Origin: Tetrahymena elliotti 4EA
Taxonomy: Eukaryota; Ciliophora; Oligohymenophorea; Hymenostomatida; Tetrahymenidae
Reading direction: 5' to 3'
DNA: 64,000 nt
Assembly (NCBI GenBank): GCA_000231825.2
Contig: JH720320.1
Span: forward strand, 438,019-502,018
The position numbers and the translations under genes are program-made. Below the pieces are notes generated by a model. It was not told the origin of the DNA. It saw only the letters and a program-made list of their open reading frames with translations, and did not search any database. Positions 61,401 to 64,000 of this stretch are shown here, piece after piece. The stretch's first letter is position 1; every line of letters begins with the position of its first letter.

Positions 61401-64000
61401 AGAACATAATCAAAATCAATAAAATTTGTAAAGAGATCAAATCGCCTCATTAGAGAATCAATAAGAAAGAAATAAAATAATAAATAAAAATTTAAATGAA
61501 AATTAATAGAAAAAATGTTCATTTTTAAATAGAAAAGAAGATTCAATAACAGAATTTATTCAGAATGAGAAAATAGCCAATGAACAAAATGATATTGATG
61601 ATACAATAAAGAATGAATAGAAACAACCATAAATTTCTAATTACCCAAAATAAGAAAATTTAATCGACAATTAAAATATTCAAGAAAACCATACGGGTTT
61701 ATTTTATCATAGCTATAAAAATCATGGGGTAGTGTCTACAAGGACTATCAATGAAGAATAAGATGATGAGGAGGAATAAAGTAACTAAAACTTTAATAAT
61801 GATTTGAATGAAGAATCTATAAAACAAGCTAAGTAAAAGATTAATACCAATTTAAAATAGCAATTAAGTAATCAAGATTTGAACGAAGTGAAGAATTAAG
61901 AAGCTGATATGTTATCAAGTAATAGTAGCAGATAGCATAATTATGTAAAGAAAAATAGCTCCAATAAAATAAACCACAAATCAGATTAAATTTAGTCGCA
62001 ACCAATCCCAAATAATAATTTTTAGCAAAAGTTTTCTCAATCAATACAGAAAGTATAATAAAATTAAAACTTCTAATCAGATCAGTAAAACTAAATTTAT
62101 AGTAGTCAATAACTTGAAAATGTTAACTCAAATCCAGGATCAAGAACCAATTTTCCCTCATAAAGAGATATGAGAGAGTTAGCTTGTAACTAAACAATTT
62201 AGAAATAATAGAATAAGAATATAAATTGTTTACCTCCTGTAGGTTCAAACTCAAAAACATAAAATAACGTCCATAAATTAAATATTGATAACAACTAAAA
62301 ATAAAATAAAACCGAACATTTTTCATAGAATTTGCAAAATAAAAGTGAAAATGGGTTTGGTTAAGAATATTTCTATTAAAATTTTAATGATGGAAATAAA
62401 AATAATAGACTTGAATAGCAAAATAGTGATTCTGCTAGATTAAAATAGTAAAATAACATTATTTCATAGAGAACTCGTTCATTTTCAGAGAGTTCAGAAC
62501 GTATTGATTACAAACTTAACTACTAGCCATATTATCAAAATGAATCATTTACTAAATTACCTCTTTCGAGATCTAATTCAAACCATCAACTTTGTACCTT
62601 TGAAAGAAAAATAGACAAACCACTATCTTCTAGATAGAGCCAACAAATCATAGAATTTAGTCATAATAATTGCCAATAATATTTTTAAGGGATTGAAGAT
62701 AGTGGAAGTTCATCTTTGAATAATCAAAGTGCCAATTTTGGAATAATAAGCCTGAAAGATTCTTCAGAGTAGAGAGTTAAAAGTAAAGAAATTTAGAATA
62801 ATTTTAAATTAAAAGTAAAATCTTCACAATGTTCAGGAGTTGTTAATTTTACACAGATAAAAGATGTAGAATCATTCTAAAATATGATAGTTTAACAAAA
62901 TTATTAAATAAATAAAGACGTGACGGATTAAATTGAAATGTTGTAAAAGAATATTTGTAATTAATAGAAATAAATTTAATAATTTTGTTCTGATAGCTTA
63001 CAGTATTCTGCATCATAAAAGGTGTAACTCATTCCATAATAAATATAGGATTACGTGTAAAAGAACTAACAAAAACTGAATGAAAAAAATTAGCCTGTAC
63101 CTATTCATAAGTATTTGCTTGCAAATTAAAAAAAGCATGAAAAAGGAAGCATTTAATAACCATAAACATTTTAACAGTAATCTACCTTTCAGCAATTCCA
63201 AGGAGAATAAGTTAGACATAAAGTAAATTCTTTAAATGTAAAAAATTCTTTGAATTCTACTTCTCCAATACTTAATCCATAACCTACCCGTTCAAGAGTT
63301 AGCAGTATTTCAAGTCTAATCTAGATGCCTGATCAAAATTTTCCATCTTAAAATGATTTATAGCTGAAAGGTTATGAATAAAATCAAGTAGTCTGTAACT
63401 TAAATTTAAATATCTTATAAATAGGAGGTTATGGTTGTGAATCTTTAGGAGAAATAATAAACAGTAATGGAGATATTATTCGAAATATAAACTATTTTAT
63501 ACCAAGAAATATAAGATTAAAAGACCCTGGTTACTATGGATTTAGCTGTGTCATGCTACCATAAACTAATTGTGTCTTATTCATAGGAGGATATTTTGCT
63601 GAAAAGGAAGATTAAAAACTAAATAATAAACAAAAGTAATAAAATTATTTTGAATAGAAATGCTACTCTTCTTTTGAGTAAAAAAGAATATTTACTAAAG
63701 ATATACTCAAATATAATGTTGATGATGATTCTTTTTCAACCCTTAATGTCAAGTTAAATAAATTTAGTTACGAGATAACAACTATTTATCTTGAAAAATC
63801 TAATTAAATTTTTTTGATTGGAGGCAGAGATGAAAATGATTAGGTTATTTAAGATTGTATGGTAATTAGCATACATGAAAATAAATTAATTAAAAGGCAA
63901 TCTTTGCCATCACCAATAACGGGGTTTAGCTGCACGTATGATGCAAACAAAGAATATGTCTTTGTGCTAGGAGGTATTAACTCAAACAAGACAACAAATT
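58457..64000 (+). CDS. Kelch-repeat protein with coiled-coil N-terminus, 3' end beyond window, >=1829 aa
   Basis: Exon 1 is 58457-59275, a 56-bp intron (GTAAAA...TTAG) follows, and exon 2 runs from 59332 past the window edge with no TGA in 1556 codons. The N-terminal ~130 residues are coiled coil (QEKQYEEKKFSLENEINK-like), then come about 1500 residues of S/N/Q/K-rich low complexity. From residue ~1630 kelch-type blades appear, each with a hydrophobic-Gly-Gly core: LQIGGYG ~1637, LFIGGYF ~1691, FLIGGRD ~1769 and FVLGGIN ~1819. Tyr/Trp positions typical of kelch are partly present and one blade carries a Q/K-rich insertion. Kelch propellers bind proteins such as actin or cullin adaptors; no BTB or F-box is visible here. 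The rest of the propeller must lie downstream. Partial at the 3' end only. Confidence 0.85.

Noticed and set aside
1..64000. Transposons, IS elements, CRISPR arrays, tRNA or rRNA genes
   Set aside because: No transposase or reverse transcriptase motifs, no regular repeat-spacer pattern, and no tRNA B-box or rRNA-like GC-rich block was recognised when reading both strands by eye; a tRNAscan-SE or Rfam run would be decisive.

Overview
The window is about 77-80% A+T and reads as protein only if TAA and TAG are taken as glutamine and TGA as the sole stop (ciliate nuclear code, NCBI table 6). With that code I find twelve long genes. Their introns are about 45-400 bp, very AT-rich, and start GTA and end TAG/AAG/CAG. 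This points to an oligohymenophorean ciliate of the Tetrahymena type. Paramecium introns (20-35 bp) and the Euplotes code do not fit. Exon coordinates below were worked out by hand from reading frame, splice dinucleotides and phase. In every multi-exon gene the phases close exactly, and in every single-exon gene the length is a multiple of three.

Layout. Minus strand, 43-24220: (A) a protein with a well-conserved-looking N-terminal region, two CQNC knuckles and a long low-complexity tail; (B) an ERI1-like DEDDh 3'-5' exonuclease; (C) a small EF-hand protein; (D) a giant Q/N/S-rich paralogue of B whose nuclease site has lost key acidic residues; (E) a helical orphan. Plus strand, 25482-39362: (F) a Rad5/HLTF-type SNF2 translocase with a RING finger; (G) an EF-hand protein of axonemal type, whose 3' end is tandemly duplicated downstream; (H) a multi-span membrane orphan; (I) a long coiled-coil protein. 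Minus strand, 39841-56851: (J, K) two tandem paralogues of a giant cysteine-rich membrane protein, each with signal peptide, N-terminal ectodomain, many C-x-x-C repeats and a multi-span C-terminus. They share the same ten-exon structure with identical intron phases. Plus strand, 58457 to the window end: (L) a coiled-coil and low-complexity protein ending in kelch repeats, cut by the window edge.

The genes do not form one pathway. Two local duplications stand out: B/D (active and apparently inactive ERI1-like proteins, with EF-hand gene C between them) and J/K. I recognise no rRNA, tRNA, CRISPR array or transposon. Intergenic stretches are very AT-rich and mostly featureless. Two introns of J and two of K are unusually long, and one of them (J intron 7) carries GC-rich segments that could be a non-coding RNA.
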